Below, piece after piece: positions 47,178-56,500 of a stretch of DNA of 64,000 nt. Source of the DNA: Streptomyces sp. GESEQ-35 (GTDB lineage Bacteria; Actinomycetota; Actinomycetes; Streptomycetales; Streptomycetaceae); contig NZ_JAFFSX010000015.1 of assembly GCF_017948485.1 (NCBI RefSeq), positions 124,001 to 188,000 on the forward strand, in the 5' to 3' direction. Position 1 is the stretch's first letter; every line of letters starts with the position of its first letter. Both the position numbers and the translations under genes were made by a program. The notes beneath the pieces are model-generated. The model did not search any database. It saw nothing but the letters and a program-made list of their open reading frames with translations, and had not been told where the DNA came from.

Positions 47178-49571
47178 ATGACGCACATCGACGCGGGCGC
47201 CGAACTCGATCCCGTGCACCCCATACCCACCGACGTGGCGGTGACCGGGCTCAGCGCCGCCGAGGTGGCCGAGCGGGTCGCGCGCGGGGAGGTCAACGAC
47301 GTCCCGGTGCGCAGCAGCCGCTCCACCGTCGACATCGTCCGCGCCAACGTCTTCACCCGGTTCAACGCGATCATCGGCGTGCTCTGGGTGATCATGCTGT
47401 TCGTCGCGCCCGTCCAGGACAGCCTGTTCGGCTTCGTGATCCTCGCCAACACCGCGATCGGCATCGTCCAGGAGTGGCGGGCGAAGAAGACCCTCGACTC
47501 CCTGGCGGTGATCGGCGAGGCCCGGCCGACGGTACGGCGGGACGGGGTGGCCTCCGAGGTCAGTACGTCGGACATCGTCCTGGACGACCTGATCGAGATC
47601 GGGCCGGGCGACAAGGCCGTCGTCGACGGGGTGTGCATCGAGGCCGACAGTCTCGAGATCGACGAGTCGCTGCTCACCGGCGAGGCCGATCCGGTCCTCA
47701 AGCAGCCCGGGGACCAGGTGATGTCCGGCAGCTTCGTCGTCGCGGGCGGTGGCGCGTTCCAGGCGACCAAGGTGGGCCGCGAGGCCTACGCCGCCCAGCT
47801 CGCCGAGGAGGCCTCCCGCTTCACGCTGGTCCACTCCGAGCTGCGCACCGGTATCTCCGAGATCCTCAAGTACGTGACGTGGATGATGATCCCGGCCGCG
47901 ATCGGCCTGATCATCACCCAACTCGTCGTCAAGGACAACGACTTCAAGGACTCGATCGCCCGCACCGTCGGCGGCATCGTCCCCATGGTCCCGGAGGGCC
48001 TGGTCCTGCTCACCTCGGTCGCCTTCGCGATCGGCGTCATCCGCCTTGGCCGGAAACAGGTCCTCGTCCAGGAACTCCCCGCGATCGAGGGCCTCGCCCG
48101 CGTCGACACCGTCGCCCTCGACAAGACGGGCACGCTCACCGAGGGCGGCATGGACGTCACGGAACTCCGCCCCCTCCAAGGCGCGGAGGAGCCGTACATA
48201 CGCCAGGTGCTGGGCGCGCTCGGCGAGTCGGACCCCCGCCCGAACGCGTCCTTGCAGGCGATCATCAACGCCTACCCGGATTCCGACTCCTGGCGCTGCA
48301 CCGAGTCCCTCCCCTTCTCCTCCGCCCGCAAGTACAGCGGCGCCTCCTTCAGCGAGGGCAACGGCGAGTCCAGTACGTGGCTCCTGGGCGCGCCGGACGT
48401 CCTGCTGGCCGACACCGACCCGACCCTCGCCGAGACGGACCGGCTCAACGAACAGGGCCTGCGCGTCCTGCTCCTGGCCCGCGTCTCCCACGACCTCGAC
48501 GATCCCGAGGTCGCGCAGGGCGCACGCCCCACCGCCCTGGTCGTCCTGGAACAGCGACTGCGCCCGGACGCCGCCGACACCCTGCGCTACTTCGAGGAGC
48601 AGAACGTCCGCGCCAAGGTCATCTCCGGCGACAACGCGGTGTCGGTCGGCGCGGTCGCGAGCAAGCTGGGCCTGTCCGGTACGACGGTCGACGCGCGCCG
48701 GCTCCCTGCCGACAAGGACGGCATGGCCCAGGCCCTCGACGACGGCACGGTGTTCGGACGGGTCACCCCGCAGCAGAAGCGGGACATGGTGGGCGCGCTC
48801 CAGTCCCACGGCCACACGGTCGCGATGACCGGCGACGGCGTGAACGACGTACTCGCCCTCAAAGACGCCGACATCGGCGTGTCCATGGGCTCGGGCTCGG
48901 AAGCCACGAAGGCCGTCGCCCAGATCGTGCTGCTGAACAACAGCTTCGCCACGCTGCCGTCGGTGGTGGCGGAGGGCCGGCGGGTCATCGGCAACATCAC
49001 GCGGGTCGCGACCCTGTTCCTGGTCAAGACGGTCTACTCAGTGCTGCTGGCCATCCTGGTGGTCTGCTTTCAGGTCGAATACCCGTTCCTCCCCCGCCAC
49101 TTGACCCTTCTCTCGACCCTGACCATCGGCATCCCGGCGTTCTTCCTGGCCTTGGCGCCCAACAAGGAACGCGCGAAACCCCGCTTCGTACGGCGGGTGA
49201 TGCGCTACTCGATCCCGGGCGGGGTCCTCGCCGGCCTGGCGACCTTCGCGACGTACCTGATAGCCCGTCACTACTACACCGGCGACGGCGCGCTGGACGC
49301 GGAGACGAGCGCCGCGACGCTGACGCTGTTCCTGATCTCCATGTGGGTGCTGGCGATCATCGCCCGCCCCTACACGTGGTGGCGCGTTCTCCTGGTCGCG
49401 GCCATGGGCGCCGGCTTCCTGGTCGTACTGATCGTGCCCTGGCTGCAGGACTTCTTCGCGCTGAAGCTGGTGGGGGTGACGATGCCGTGGATCGCGGTCG
49501 GCATCGCGGTGGTGGCGGCGGTCGCCCTGGAGGTTTTGTGGAGGTGGGTCGACCGCCGCTTTTCCGCTTAG
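47178..49571 (+). CDS. P-type cation-transporting ATPase, CtpE-like
   Basis: A 797-residue P-type ATPase. The actuator motif is LLTGEADP (about residue 166), the transmembrane metal segment MVPEGLVLLTS (about 271), the phosphorylation motif DKTGTLTEGG (Asp about 315) and the hinge TGDGVNDVLALKDADIGVSMGSGSEATKAVAQIVLL (about 550). There is no N-terminal heavy-metal domain. Length and motifs match M. tuberculosis CtpE, a Ca2+-transporting enzyme, so calcium is the best guess. TACCGT lies seven bases before the ATG, suggesting leaderless expression. Confidence 0.9.
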   Translation: MTHIDAGAELDPVHPIPTDVAVTGLSAAEVAERVARGEVNDVPVRSSRSTVDIVRANVFTRFNAIIGVLWVIMLFVAPVQDSLFGFVILANTAIGIVQEWRAKKTLDSLAVIGEARPTVRRDGVASEVSTSDIVLDDLIEIGPGDKAVVDGVCIEADSLEIDESLLTGEADPVLKQPGDQVMSGSFVVAGGGAFQATKVGREAYAAQLAEEASRFTLVHSELRTGISEILKYVTWMMIPAAIGLIITQLVVKDNDFKDSIARTVGGIVPMVPEGLVLLTSVAFAIGVIRLGRKQVLVQELPAIEGLARVDTVALDKTGTLTEGGMDVTELRPLQGAEEPYIRQVLGALGESDPRPNASLQAIINAYPDSDSWRCTESLPFSSARKYSGASFSEGNGESSTWLLGAPDVLLADTDPTLAETDRLNEQGLRVLLLARVSHDLDDPEVAQGARPTALVVLEQRLRPDAADTLRYFEEQNVRAKVISGDNAVSVGAVASKLGLSGTTVDARRLPADKDGMAQALDDGTVFGRVTPQQKRDMVGALQSHGHTVAMTGDGVNDVLALKDADIGVSMGSGSEATKAVAQIVLLNNSFATLPSVVAEGRRVIGNITRVATLFLVKTVYSVLLAILVVCFQVEYPFLPRHLTLLSTLTIGIPAFFLALAPNKERAKPRFVRRVMRYSIPGGVLAGLATFATYLIARHYYTGDGALDAETSAATLTLFLISMWVLAIIARPYTWWRVLLVAAMGAGFLVVLIVPWLQDFFALKLVGVTMPWIAVGIAVVAAVALEVLWRWVDRRFSA

Positions 49572-49623
49572 CGCTCGGCATCAGCCAAGACGGCTCCGGC
49601 CGAGTGTCGGCTGCTGCGCCATC

Positions 49624-49664
49624 GTGGCTGGTCGCGCAGTTCCCCGCGCCCCTTACGGGGCGCT
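49624..49664 (-). repeat. Dispersed hairpin repeat, copy 4
   Basis: GTGGCTGGTCGCGCAGTTCC then CCGCGCCCCTTACGGGGCGC, between the convergent ends of the P-type ATPase (49571) and the first secreted paralog (49666). Confidence 0.7.
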
Positions 49665-49665
49665 C

Positions 49666-50505
49666 TTACTGGACGTCGACGTAGTCGCCGGCGACGGTGG
49701 CCGGTGCGGTCGTCGCGGTGCCCGCGAAGGTGAAGCGGTAGTAGCCGTCCGTGGAAGCCGTGACCGTCGTCTTCAGGGCGCCCGTCGAGGTGGACTTGAT
49801 GCCCTTGACGTTGGTGTAGTTGGTGGTGCCCTTCTTGCGGAACTGGAGCACCACCGACTGGCTGCTGTAGCCCGCGTAGGTGTTGGTGTCCCAGTTGGCG
49901 CGGGTCAGCTTGCCCGTGACCGTGATGGTCTTGCCCTTCTTCACGGGCTCGGGGGAGGCGTTGACGGTGAGCTTGGCGGTGCGGAGGACCTTGCGGGTGC
50001 CCAGGTCTCCCTGCCACTTCGTGTCCTCGTCGGCGGTGATGGCGAGACCGCCCGCCTTCCAGGTGCCCGCCTCGGAGCTCGACAGATCGGCGTCGGCCGG
50101 GCGGATGTAGATCACGGCCGAGCAGTTGAGGACGGTCGACGAGGCGGCGGTGCAGGTGCCCGGGTCGTCGCTGATGAGGATGTTGGTCGCCGACTCCACC
50201 GAGGTACCGCGGTAGATGAGGGGACCGCTGGCGAAGTTGTCGGCGCTGGTGTCGAGGTCGGCGGCGTGCGTCAGGGTGTACGTGACCGGCACGGCGACCT
50301 GGGCCGTGGTGCCGACGACGATCGACTTGCCCTTGTTGACGTTCATGTTGGAGAAGGTGACATCGAGCTCGGCGGCGGTGGCCGTGGAGCCGGCGGAGCT
50401 CAGGGGGAGCTTGCCGGGGGCGTCGGCGGCCTGGGCGGCCGGGACGGCGAGAGCGGAGAGGGCCAGGGCGCCGGTGACGGCGGCCAGGGTGGCACGGATG
50501 CGCAT
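49666..50505 (-). CDS. Secreted beta-sandwich repeat-type protein, paralog 1
   Basis: A 279-residue exported protein: signal peptide (RIRATLAAVTGALALSALAVPAAQAA), a variable region and a C-terminal Ig-like beta domain of about 105 residues (KLTVNASPEPVKKGKTITVTGKLTRANW through YYRFTFAG to DYVDVQ). GAGGAA precedes the ATG. It is the last of three tandem paralogs and lies 47 bases after the second, probably in one transcript. Two cysteines (GTCTAAS, LNCSAV) may form a disulfide. The domain is of the type annotated in actinobacterial calcium-binding or surface proteins, but no function is known. Confidence 0.75.
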   Translation of the reverse strand: MRIRATLAAVTGALALSALAVPAAQAADAPGKLPLSSAGSTATAAELDVTFSNMNVNKGKSIVVGTTAQVAVPVTYTLTHAADLDTSADNFASGPLIYRGTSVESATNILISDDPGTCTAASSTVLNCSAVIYIRPADADLSSSEAGTWKAGGLAITADEDTKWQGDLGTRKVLRTAKLTVNASPEPVKKGKTITVTGKLTRANWDTNTYAGYSSQSVVLQFRKKGTTNYTNVKGIKSTSTGALKTTVTASTDGYYRFTFAGTATTAPATVAGDYVDVQ

Positions 50506-50552
50506 GGGTTCCTCAGGTGGGAGTGAGAGAGGGAGTGCTGAGAGGGAAGGGC

Positions 50553-51494
50553 TTACTGCACGTCGACGAAGTCACCCGCGACAGTGACCGGCGGGGTGGT
50601 CGTGGTGCCCTTGAACTGGAAGCGGTAGTAGCCGTCGACGGAGGCCGTCACGGTGGTCTTCAGGGCGCCCGTCGAGGTGGACTTGATGCCCTTGACGTTC
50701 GTGTAGTTCGTGGTGCCCTTCTTGCGGAACTGGAGCACCACCGACTGGTTGGCGTAACCGGCGTAGGAGCCGGTCTCCCAGTTGGCGCGGGACAGCTTGC
50801 CCGTGACCGTGATGGTCCTGCCCTTCTTCACCGGCTCCGGCGAAGCGTTGACCGTCAGCTTGGAGAAGCGCTGGAGCTTGGTGGTGCCGAGGGCGTCGTT
50901 GTCGATGTAACCGACCTTGCTCCAGTCGATGTCGTCGGCCAGCGGGTCCTGGTCGTTCCAGTCGACCGCGTAGCCGCCGACCTTCCAGGTGGTGGCGTCG
51001 GCGTTGGTCAGCTCGAAGTCCGGGTAGACGTCGATGGTGCCCTTGCAGGTGGCGGTGGTCGACGTGACGGCGGTGCAGACCGGCCAGTCGTCCCCGAACA
51101 GCAAGTTGGTGGGCTCGTCGTACGAACCACGGTAGATCTCGACGTCCATCCAGAAGTCGGCGGCGTTGAGGTCGATGTCCGCGGAGTGCGTGACCTTGTA
51201 GGTGACCGGGACCGTCACCTGCTGGGTGGTGCCGGCGACGATCGGCTTGCCGTTGTTGACCTTCACGCTGGAGAAGGAGAGGTCCAGCGCGTATGGGACA
51301 CCGGTGTCGGCTGCGGCGAAGGTGCCGAAGGCGGACGTGCCGGAAGCGGCCTCACGGGCAGCCTGCGCGGCGGCCACGAGGTCGCCCTTGTCGGCGGAGG
51401 AGGGGGCGGAACCGGCGGCCTGGGCGGCCGGAACGGCGAAGGCGGAGAGGGCCAGGGCGCCGGTGACGACGGCCACGGTGGCTCTTGTGCGCAT
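50553..51494 (-). CDS. Secreted beta-sandwich repeat-type protein, paralog 2
   Basis: A 313-residue exported protein; the ATG at 51494 follows GGGGAA. Signal peptide RTRATVAVVTGALALSAFAVPAAQAA, an Ala/Ser-rich spacer, a middle domain with cysteine pair (VCTAVTSTTATC), and the shared C-terminal domain. Its 3' quarter is almost identical at DNA level to that of paralog 1, including silent positions, indicating recent duplication or gene conversion. A 5' leader of about 100 bases is shared with paralog 3. Confidence 0.75.
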   Translation of the reverse strand: MRTRATVAVVTGALALSAFAVPAAQAAGSAPSSADKGDLVAAAQAAREAASGTSAFGTFAAADTGVPYALDLSFSSVKVNNGKPIVAGTTQQVTVPVTYKVTHSADIDLNAADFWMDVEIYRGSYDEPTNLLFGDDWPVCTAVTSTTATCKGTIDVYPDFELTNADATTWKVGGYAVDWNDQDPLADDIDWSKVGYIDNDALGTTKLQRFSKLTVNASPEPVKKGRTITVTGKLSRANWETGSYAGYANQSVVLQFRKKGTTNYTNVKGIKSTSTGALKTTVTASVDGYYRFQFKGTTTTPPVTVAGDFVDVQ

Positions 51495-51600
51495 GCGTTC
51501 CCCAAGTGGAGAAAGGGGCCCCGGCGCTGGTCGTTCCCTACGGCTCGTCGTCGGCACGGGGCCCAAGTGATCATGGAGTCTGTTGACCCGCGTGATCAGA
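51495..51600 (-). promoter_or_regulatory. Duplicated structured 5' leader of paralog 2
   Basis: The sequence before paralog 2 repeats that before paralog 3: GTCAACAGACTCC, then ATCACTTGGGCCCCG, CCGACGACGAGCCGT, GGAACGACC, GCGCCGGGG and finally GGGGAACGC before the ATG. GGGCCCCG pairs with CGGGGCCC to close a hairpin; paralog 3 keeps the pairing with base differences inside the stem. Confidence 0.55.
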
Positions 51601-51720
51601 TCTGCGGCGCAGGGGAATGGTTGTACGGATGGTGCGAAATTTGTGCGGGAAATATCAATGTCCCCACGGCCCGGTCCGGCCCCGGACGGCTTCCGGGGCC
51701 GGACCACAGACATGCGGCGC

Positions 51721-52590
51721 CTACCTCACGCCGACGTAGTCGCCGGTGGCGACGGCCTGCCCCGTGCTGGAGATGCCCGGGTAGCTGAGGCGGTGGTGGC
51801 CGTCGACGGTCGCCTTCGTGGTCGTGTTCGCGGCACCGCCCGTGGTGGACTTGATGCCCTTCACGGTCGCGTAGGCGCTGGCACCCGTCGCACGGAACTG
51901 CAGGTGCAGCGCCTGGCCGCTGAGACCGACGTACTTGCCGGTCTCCCAGTCGGCGCGGGTCAGCTTGCCCGTCACCGAGATGGTCTGGCCCGCGTTCACC
52001 GGCTCCGGCGCGGCGTCGGTGGTCAGCTTCGCGAGGCGCTGGACCTTGTGGGTCTGGTAGAAGTCGTTGCCGTAGACCTCACCGTCCGCGGACTGGACGG
52101 CCGCGGTGACGTGCCAGGTACCGGCCAGCGCGTTGGCGTACAGTTCGCCGACCCCGTCACCGTGCAGACCCGGTGACGCAGTGATGGTGAGCTTGCAGTT
52201 CGACGTCGTGGCACTGATCGCCGTGCAGTTGGCCGCCTCCTCGTTCGGCGGCAGGTAGCCGTCGACGTTGTCGAGGTCCGTGCCGTGCCAGAGGTCCATG
52301 TAGGCGTCCACGATGCCGCTGGGGTGGCTGGCGGTCAGGGACACCTCGAAGGTTCTGACGGTCGTGGTGCCGAAGACGAGCGCCTTGCCGGAGTTGACGG
52401 TCACGTTGGACACCTCGGGCAGGGCCTGGGCGGCGAACCCGGACTTGGCCGAGGAGGCTCCGAAGCGCTCCTGGGCGCTTGGCTTGTCGATGCTCACGGT
52501 GCCCTGCACGTCGGCCTGGGCGGCCGGGACGGCGAAGGCGGAGAGGGCCAGGGCGCCGGAGAGGGCGGCCACGGTGGCTCGTATGCGCAT
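51721..52590 (-). CDS. Secreted beta-sandwich repeat-type protein, paralog 3
   Basis: A 289-residue exported protein with the same plan: signal peptide RIRATVAALSGALALSAFAVPAAQAD, middle domain with CTAISATTSNC, and C-terminal domain (KLTTDAAPEPVNAGQTISVTGKLTRADWETGKYVG to DYVGVR), more diverged than paralogs 1 and 2. The ATG at 52590 follows GGGGAA. It is the first of the array and 226 bases upstream of paralog 2, each with its own leader. Confidence 0.75.
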   Translation of the reverse strand: MRIRATVAALSGALALSAFAVPAAQADVQGTVSIDKPSAQERFGASSAKSGFAAQALPEVSNVTVNSGKALVFGTTTVRTFEVSLTASHPSGIVDAYMDLWHGTDLDNVDGYLPPNEEAANCTAISATTSNCKLTITASPGLHGDGVGELYANALAGTWHVTAAVQSADGEVYGNDFYQTHKVQRLAKLTTDAAPEPVNAGQTISVTGKLTRADWETGKYVGLSGQALHLQFRATGASAYATVKGIKSTTGGAANTTTKATVDGHHRLSYPGISSTGQAVATGDYVGVR

Positions 52591-52700
52591 GCGTTCCCCA
52601 CGTCGTGTGCGAACCCCGGCGCCGGTCGTTCCTCACGGCTCGTCGTCGGCGCGGGGCCCAAGTGATGGCGGAGCCTGTTGACTCATGTGAGGAGATTCGC
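52591..52700 (-). promoter_or_regulatory. Structured 5' leader of paralog 3
   Basis: The second copy of the leader: GAGTCAACAGGCTCC, TCACTTGGGCCCCG, a CGCCG/CGGCG stem around CGACGACGAGCCGT-GAGGAACGAC, then GTGGGGAACGC before the ATG. Conservation across two genes suggests a shared RNA element or operator. Confidence 0.55.
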
Positions 52701-52788
52701 GGCGGTTGTGAAAGGTTGTACGGATGCGGTGAACTTACTTGCGAACTTGCCGCGGATTAACGGGAGTTGACCGGAGGACGGCGATGAG

Positions 52789-53029
52789 GTGCACAAGACG
52801 CTGATCGAGAGGCACCTCGGGCAAGTTGCTCGAAGGGTTCAACGAGTGGCTCGTCACGCGCAAGGGCGAGAGGAGCAGCCTCGGCTGGACGGCGCTCGTC
52901 CTTGAGGAAGCTTTCCCCGGTGCCGCCATCCGGCATTGGGCGGGACTGAACGATGAACAGCAACAGCATGCGGTGGATTGTCTGTTCGCCCTGCTGCTCA
53001 CGTTCCTGAGCGAACGGGACGCCGCTTAG
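52789..53029 (+). pseudogene. Decayed copy of the small unknown gene at 53115
   Basis: GTG at 52789 starts HKTLIERHLG, matching NDKQLIEKMG of the intact neighbour. After about 12 codons the frame shifts by one and roughly 28 residues are missing; from 52826 the second frame reads LLEGFNEWLVTRKGERSS and on to LFALLLTFLSERDAA, matching LRGFTEWLVVRRGECSS and LFSLVLEFLDVRNK of the neighbour. It therefore appears to be a deleted, frameshifted duplicate. Confidence 0.7.
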
Positions 53030-53114
53030 CGGGCGTGAGGGCACTGCCGGAGAAACCGGCGGCCATCCTCAACATCCTGGTCTACAACGCCGACTTCGGG
53101 TTCTAGGGGGACTA

Positions 53115-53504
53115 GTGAACGACAAGCAGCTCATCGAGAAGATGGGCGAACATCCTGAGGGCTACGGCCTGAACGGCACCTACTACCCGACGGCCATGTT
53201 CCTCACGGGGATCGACGTCGGCAGGTCGGGCGGAATGCTGCGCGGCTTCACCGAGTGGCTGGTCGTCCGCAGGGGCGAGTGCAGCAGCTTCTACTGGCAC
53301 AAGCTCGTCCTCCTGGACCTGTTCCCCGACATCGACCTCAGGGGCTGGAAGAACCCGGACCATCTGACCCCCGAGCAGCATCGACAGGCCGTGGACCACC
53401 TGTTCTCACTCGTCCTCGAATTCCTGGACGTGCGAAACAAGCCGCGAGAACTGGGCTTGATGTACACACGCTACGAAGCGATGTACGCGCACATCTGGGG
53501 ATAG
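53115..53504 (+). CDS. Small conserved hypothetical protein
   Basis: A 129-residue acidic-to-neutral soluble protein from GTG 53115 with AGGGGG upstream. The central segment GGMLRGFTEWLVVRRGECSSFYWHKLVLLDLFPDI is shared with the adjacent decayed copy. I do not recognise the family; local duplication and decay are typical of immunity or self/non-self genes, but that is speculation. A strong hairpin terminator follows. Confidence 0.6.
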   Translation: MNDKQLIEKMGEHPEGYGLNGTYYPTAMFLTGIDVGRSGGMLRGFTEWLVVRRGECSSFYWHKLVLLDLFPDIDLRGWKNPDHLTPEQHRQAVDHLFSLVLEFLDVRNKPRELGLMYTRYEAMYAHIWG

Positions 53505-53515
53505 ACGACAGATGG

Positions 53516-53556
53516 AAAGGCCGCCCCACCGGAATCTCACCGGTGGGGCGGCCTTT
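53516..53556. terminator. Bidirectional terminator with 17-bp perfect stem
   Basis: AAAGGCCGCCCCACCGG (53516-53532), loop AATCTCA, and CCGGTGGGGCGGCCTTT (53540-53556). A/T ends give a T-run in both directions, serving the small gene at 53115 and the convergent ATPase gene. Confidence 0.88.
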
Positions 53557-53571
53557 ACGTCCGTGCCGGTC

Positions 53572-56500
53572 TCAGTCGAACCACCGGTCCCGAGCCAGCT
53601 CCTCCGTCCGCGAAGCATCCTCCAGCAGCGCCGCCACCTCGAACCGCCGCGGCCACTGCCGGGCCGCCCATGCAAGCCCCGCTGCGACGCCCTCCAGGGT
53701 CGAGGCGTGCAGGACGCCGTCGGTCGTCAGCCGCCAGTCGATTTCCACGCCGTCGACGACGAGTTCCTCGTGCTCGACGTACGAGGACGGCGTCAGCGCC
53801 CCCAGCAGCACCCGCACCGACTCCGGTACGTCGTGCTCAGTCCCCTCGGAGTCGACCGACCCCGTCACGGACTGGCTCAGCCGCCGCACCTGGAACAGCT
53901 CGGCCAGTTCGGCGGCGCGGGAGGGGCGGACGGGCAGCAAGGGCACGCCGTCCGTGAAGGGCAGCAGGTCCGGTGAGTCGACCACGACCGCGTCCGCCGC
54001 GTCCACCACGACCACGTCGCCGTCGACCACGGCCCGGAGGTCGTCCGGCAGGGTCACCTGCTCGGGGTCGAGGTCGGCCAACGCGCTGTACAGGGCGTGC
54101 AGTTGGGCGCCGGTGACCTCGCGGTCGGGGTCGGCGAGGCGGTCCAGCAGTTCGGCGGCGCCGCCCGGCTCGTCGAGGAGGGCGGACACCGAGGTCCGTA
54201 CGCCGAGGGCCCGCAGTACCTGCTCGTCCTCGAACCCGGTCGCGTCGGCCTCTTCGTACAGGCCACGCAACAGGGGATCCCCGCCCGCCGCCAGCAGACC
54301 GGCCGGGCGGCGGCCGTCCAGGACCGGGTTCCCGCGCAGCCACCATGCGGTGTAGGGCCGTACGGTCTCGTGGGTGCCGTCCGGCAGCAGGATCCGGACG
54401 GGCTCGACGATCGCGTCACGCAGCGGGGGCTTCGACAGCAGGGCGAGGGCCTGGGGCCAGCTGTCGTCGTCCACCAGGTCCAGGTCACGTACGGCGACCA
54501 GCTCCGTGGCGACCGGCGGTACGGGCGTGTCCGGGAAACGGTCGAGGATGTCCTCGCACCAGACGTCCACCGCGTCCAGCAGGCCCGCGTCGTCGGTCTC
54601 GGCGAAGTCGCCCTCCCGCGGCTCCAGTTCGTCCGGGTCCAGCACGACGTCCGTGGCCCTCACCAGCGCGAAACCGGCCAGCACGCCGCAGGCCGCGAGG
54701 GGCTGTTCGCCCCACTTCTCGGCCAGCTCGGCGTCCACGGCGGCGAGTTCGCCATCCCGCATGACCTGGGCGAAGGGGCTGCCGGGGAGGACGAGTTCGC
54801 TTGCGGGGGCCAAGTCCCCCTCCTCGTCGGGCAGGGCGAGGGCGCCGAGCCAGGGCTCGTCGCCGGGCTCCAGTGCCGCGTCCCGGACGAGCGCGAGGAC
54901 GGTGTCGGCCAGTTCCTCGGCGTCGAGGGCGGCGTCGTCCTCCCAGGAGATCCCGCCGTCCTCGTCCAGGGAGGCGGCGACGGCGGCCCGTACCTGCGGG
55001 GTGGTGAGCACGGCGCGCGGCGTCGCGGGCAGGGCACCCAGCTTCTCCAGGAGCGGATGCACGCCGTCCGGGTGGGCGACCTTGAGGCCGAGCCGGGCGA
55101 GCATCTCCGGGGCGACACGGGAGCCGTCCGGGGTGGGCAGGAGGACCTGGCGGGGGCCGATCGTCGTACGGCCGTCGGCGAGCGGTACGGGGAGGCCGGA
55201 GAGGCGATCCGGGTCGACGCCCGCGAGGCTGTCGTAGAGCCGCCGCCACCAGCCCGGCTCCTTCTCCAGCCCGGCGAGGCGGTCGATCGCGTCGGTCAGC
55301 GGAACCCGGGCGACCCCCAACGTCCGCAGCTCCACACGCCGTTCGAGCCCGGCGGGCAGCAGCGTGGGCAGCACCTCGGCGAGGACGTGCACGGTGTCGG
55401 CACCGGCGCCCTCGGCGATCTCGGCGTCGCGGGGTCGGAGGGACTCGGGCAGCTCGTCGTCGTCCGTGCCGTGGACCGCGGGGGGCAGGAAGGACGTACG
55501 CGGCAGGCGCTGGAGGATCGCCTGGCGCAGCGCTCCGTCCAGTTCGCCCTTGCCGAGCGGCCCGGGGACGAGGCCGATGATGCCGGTGCTCACCGGGCGC
55601 CAGTCGGCGAGCAGTTCGGCGTACGCGTCCGCCGCCCGCTCGACGAGGAAGTCGGTCAGCGGGCCGGGGGCGGCGTGCCGGCGGGTGGTGTCGAGGGGGA
55701 AGGAGGCGATGAGCAGGGCGGGCACGCCGAGGGGCTCGTCGCTGGGGGTGGGGGCGTGGACGACGGCGCTGGTGCGGGGGCGGGCCGGGGAGCCGTCGGC
55801 GTCGACCGGGACGGCCCAGGTGACGGACCAGTGCGGGCGCAGGCGCTCTTCGGTGGGCCGGTCGGCGAGGAGTTCGGGCGTCAGCGGCCCGTGCGCGGAG
55901 ACGCTGCGCCACCCGGTCGTGCCCTCCCTGCTGTCCTCTACGACCGTCAGGGCGCCCTCGGTGCGGCGGCGCAGGGTGCGGACGTCATCGGTCTCGATCA
56001 CGACCTCTTCGAGGCCGGGCAGGGCGAGGAGGAGGGCGTCGTCGACGGCGTGCAGAAGGCGCTCGGCGAGGTCGGCGGCGGCCGTGTCGCGGAGAGGGAG
56101 GATGACGACGGTGTCGTAGGGGTCGGGAGCGGTCCCCTCGGCCGCGAAGGGGAGGCGAAGGAGCGGGACGTGCCCGTCGCGCCGCCGGATCTCGTCCCCG
56201 AGGCCGGCGCTGTGGCCGGCCGTCTCCCCGGCCAGCTCGCGGGCCTCGGCGAGGGACCAGCGCACGCCGCCGTGCCGGCCGACGACCGCGGGCTCGTCGG
56301 TGACGGCGAGTACGGCGGCGAATCCGACACCGAAGCGGCCGACCGCCGTATCCCGGGCGTCGCGCTTGGCGGAGGCGCGGAGCGTGGCCAGGGACTCGAC
56401 GCCGGCCGCGTCCAGAGGGGCGCCGGTGTTGGCGGCGAACAGGACGCCGTCGCGGAGGGTGAGACGGAGCCGGCCGGGCACGCCTGCCCTGGCCGCGGCG

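Noticed and set aside
47174..49684. 836-codon frame overlapping the P-type ATPase
   Set aside because: Shadow in the second reading frame of a gene with all P-type ATPase motifs.
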